From assembly GCA_023419055.1 (NCBI GenBank), contig JAEZYO010000839.1, positions 1 through 15,327 on the forward strand: a stretch of DNA of 15,327 bases, written 5' to 3'. A program made the position numbers and the translations under genes. Positions 13,826-15,327 of the stretch are shown piece by piece (positions within the stretch are counted from its first letter, which is position 1; each line of letters begins with the position of its first letter). The stretch is from Pseudomonadota bacterium. GTDB taxonomy: Bacteria > Myxococcota > Polyangia > Polyangiales > Polyangiaceae. The notes under the pieces were generated by a model, which was given only the letters and a program-made list of their open reading frames with translations, did not search any database and was not told the origin of the DNA.

Positions 13826-14236
13826 ATGACGTTCAAGAAGTACCAGGGCAGCTGTCACTGTGGCCGAGTCAAGTTCGAGGCCGCGCTCGATATCTCTGCC
13901 GGTACCGGCAAGTGCAACTGCACGAGCTGCTGGAAGAAGCGCTACTGGAGCGCGAGGGTCAAGCCCGAGGACTTCCGTGCGATTTCGGGAGAAGAAGAGC
14001 TGAGCGGCTACAAGCCCGGGCAAGCCAAGGGTCACGGCGGCTTCTGCAAGCACTGCGGCGTCATCACCTACTCCTGGGTCCCGGCTTCGGATTGGAACCC
14101 GACCGAGTACGTGACCATCAGCGTCGCGTCGCTCGATGATCTGGATCCGGCCGAGCTCGCCGCGGCGCCCGTTCAGTTTTTCGACGGCAGGGCCGACAAC
14201 TGGTGGAACGCGCCCGCCGAAACCCGGCACCTCTGA
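13826..14236 (+). CDS. GFA-family zinc protein (glutathione-dependent formaldehyde-activating enzyme fold)
   Basis: A 136-residue protein that is a complete GFA/CENP-V domain. It has all seven diagnostic Cys: C10-x-C12 (GSCHCG), C30-x-C32-x2-C35 (CNCTSC) and C74-x2-C77 (FCKHCG). In the Gfa enzyme the first and last pairs form a structural zinc site and the middle three a catalytic zinc site, so both sites look intact. Members range from S-hydroxymethylglutathione-related enzymes to many of unknown substrate, so formaldehyde activity should not be assumed. It is cytoplasmic, with no signal peptide. The ATG at 13826 is where homology begins; the frame is open upstream to 13649 but only as antisense to the DUF2330 gene. 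It ends 9 bases from the convergent EEP gene. Confidence 0.88.
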   Translation: MTFKKYQGSCHCGRVKFEAALDISAGTGKCNCTSCWKKRYWSARVKPEDFRAISGEEELSGYKPGQAKGHGGFCKHCGVITYSWVPASDWNPTEYVTISVASLDDLDPAELAAAPVQFFDGRADNWWNAPAETRHL

Positions 14237-14245
14237 GCGGCGTCC

Positions 14246-15055
14246 TCAACGCCAGGCGAACCTGGCCCACACCGCGGCGTGGTCCGTCGCGCCGAGCGTG
14301 TCGCTCACCTTGCCGGCGCTCGTCGCGGCGAGGCCGCGCGAGAAGAGGTGGTCGAGCGAGAAGAAGCCGCGCGTCTTCCCGATGTCTCTCGTGGGCCAGT
14401 CGAACCCCTCGTTCAAGAGCGCGTTGCCCACGCGGTGACTGTTGAAATCGCCTCCGACGACCACGCGCTTCGCGCCGGTGAGCGCGCTGACGGCGGCGAG
14501 CGCTTGCTCTCGGCGCGCTCGCGGCGAGAGCTCCACGGGCGTCGCGAGATGGAGGCTACAGACCTCGAGCGGCTCGACAGGAGTTCGCACGGTCGCGCAG
14601 GTCGCGGTACGTTGCGAGCCGTCCGAGAAGCCGTGATGAGGTAGCTGGACCTTCCGGTCGCGCGAAATCGGCCAGCGCGAGAGGATCGCGTTGCCAAAGT
14701 CTCGCGACGTCTTGGGATGAATGGTCGCCGGATAATAGACGTAGGCCATGCCGAGGTGCGCGGCGAGCGCCTCGGTGCCGGCAGCATCCATCTCCTGGAG
14801 CAGCACCACGTCGGCTCGACCGAGCTCCTCCACGCGATCGAAGAGGTGCTGCGCCTGCTCGATGCGGAGCGAGAACTGGATGTTGAGCGTGACGACGTCG
14901 AGCGTACGGTCGAACGATCCCGAATCGTCGATCGCAGCGTAGCTGCCTGCGAAGCGCGGCCCGTCGGGTTCGCCGTAGTTGAGCGCTCGGGCGCAGCCGT
15001 TCGTGAGGAGGGCCGGCAAGAGGAGCCACGTCGAAGCAAATCGGTGCGACAGCAT
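14246..15055 (-). CDS. Endonuclease/exonuclease/phosphatase (EEP) family protein, secreted, probable lipoprotein
   Basis: A 269-residue protein with an N-terminal signal sequence and a possible lipobox TNGC (C21; the -3 Thr is atypical). The EEP fold follows with its motifs intact: TLNIQ (N58), VVLLQEMD (E88, metal ligand), GNAILSRWPI (121-130), VCSLHLATP (H169), VVVGGDFNSH (D203, N205), FSLDHLFSRG (D235) and ATDHAAVWA (D258, H259). All expected catalytic residues are present, so Mg2+-dependent phosphodiesterase or phosphatase activity is likely. The substrate may be nucleic acid, phospholipid or inositol phosphate; export argues against DNA repair. No clear Shine-Dalgarno precedes ATG 15055. 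It is divergent from the partial lipoprotein gene at the window end. Confidence 0.87.
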   Translation of the reverse strand: MLSHRFASTWLLLPALLTNGCARALNYGEPDGPRFAGSYAAIDDSGSFDRTLDVVTLNIQFSLRIEQAQHLFDRVEELGRADVVLLQEMDAAGTEALAAHLGMAYVYYPATIHPKTSRDFGNAILSRWPISRDRKVQLPHHGFSDGSQRTATCATVRTPVEPLEVCSLHLATPVELSPRARREQALAAVSALTGAKRVVVGGDFNSHRVGNALLNEGFDWPTRDIGKTRGFFSLDHLFSRGLAATSAGKVSDTLGATDHAAVWARFAWR

Positions 15056-15106
15056 CAGGACCGTAGCGCCGCCCCCTCTCGCGACTAGAACGGGACGATC
15101 TGCCTC

Positions 15107-15135
15107 TTGCGCAGAGCAGCGCCTGGCTCGACAAT
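15107..15135 (+). promoter_or_regulatory. Candidate promoter of the last lipoprotein gene (leaderless arrangement)
   Basis: TTGCGC (15107-15112) and GACAAT (15130-15135, 4/6 to TATAAT) are exactly 17 bases apart. Only six bases separate the -10 from ATG 15142, so the transcript would begin at or beside the start codon. No Shine-Dalgarno is seen. Confidence 0.45.
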
Positions 15136-15141
15136 CCGCGC

Positions 15142-15327
15142 ATGCGCGGATCGAAACAGCTGACCCGGGGAGTTCTGGCTTTGTGCGTCGCGAGCGGGCT
15201 CGTCATCGCGTGCGGTGGGGATTCGGACGACGATGGCAACGGTGAGGCAGGAGCGGGTGGCACCGCGGGGAGCGGCGGCAGCGCCTCGGGTGGCACGAGC
15301 GGCGGCCAGGGTGGCAGTGCTTCGGGT
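15142..15327 (+). CDS. N-terminal part of a Gly-linker lipoprotein (cut by window end)
   Basis: 62 codons are open to the window edge. The product starts MRGSKQLTRG, has a hydrophobic core ending in the lipobox VIAC (C24), then GGDSDDDGNGEAGAGG and continuing Gly/Ser repeats. This repeats the plan of six other lipoproteins in the window. The head domain lies beyond the edge, so function cannot be stated. Confidence 0.8.
   Translation, partial: MRGSKQLTRGVLALCVASGLVIACGGDSDDDGNGEAGAGGTAGSGGSASGGTSGGQGGSASG

Overview
The window reads as a chromosomal segment of a high-GC myxobacterium, most likely a Polyangiales/Sorangiineae-type member of Myxococcota. This is inferred from gene style. There are many outer-surface lipoproteins with long Gly/Ala/Ser linkers, a Hanks-type kinase with the HRDVSPQN catalytic loop, a TPR plus PEGA-like companion, an AgmX/PglI-type protein and a DUF2330 protein. 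I see no rRNA, tRNA, CRISPR array, IS element or phage gene.

Layout, left to right. A 3' fragment of a membrane protein (CPBP-protease-like) faces a lipoprotein with a Cys-rich head and two PPC-like domains (145-1614, minus). A 665-base gap with hairpins and a candidate promoter leads to a small BON-domain protein (2280-2570, plus). Its stop codon overlaps that of a P-loop nucleotide-kinase-like ATPase (2567-3103, minus). Divergent from the ATPase is a von Willebrand A lipoprotein with a complete MIDAS (3264-4289), followed by a strong hairpin and a double Cys-rich lipoprotein (4454-5173).

A tightly overlapping minus-strand operon then runs 8343 to 5224: membrane Ser/Thr kinase, TPR/PEGA-like two-TM protein, and a secreted C-type-lectin-like lipoprotein started at TTG. 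It looks like a cytoplasm-to-surface module. A second minus-strand operon (11490 to 8597) couples a PQQ-type sugar dehydrogenase lipoprotein to a c-type cytochrome lipoprotein that should take its electrons. Upstream lies a 499-base stretch holding a terminator-like hairpin and a coding-like remnant.

A third minus-strand pair (13791 to 11990) is DUF2330 plus an AgmX/PglI C-terminal-domain lipoprotein joined by ATGA. It shares a short intergenic region, containing a perfect 9-bp inverted repeat, with a divergent GFA-family zinc protein (13826-14236). An EEP-family nuclease/phosphatase-fold lipoprotein (14246-15055, minus) and the 5' end of another Gly-linker lipoprotein (15142 to the window end) close the window.

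The dominant theme is surface or periplasmic proteins. Seven predicted lipoproteins share the plan signal peptide, Cys, long Gly-rich spacer, then an unrelated head (the head of the seventh lies outside the window). No classical defence or biosynthetic cluster is present. The least described assembly is the kinase-TPR/PEGA-lectin operon.
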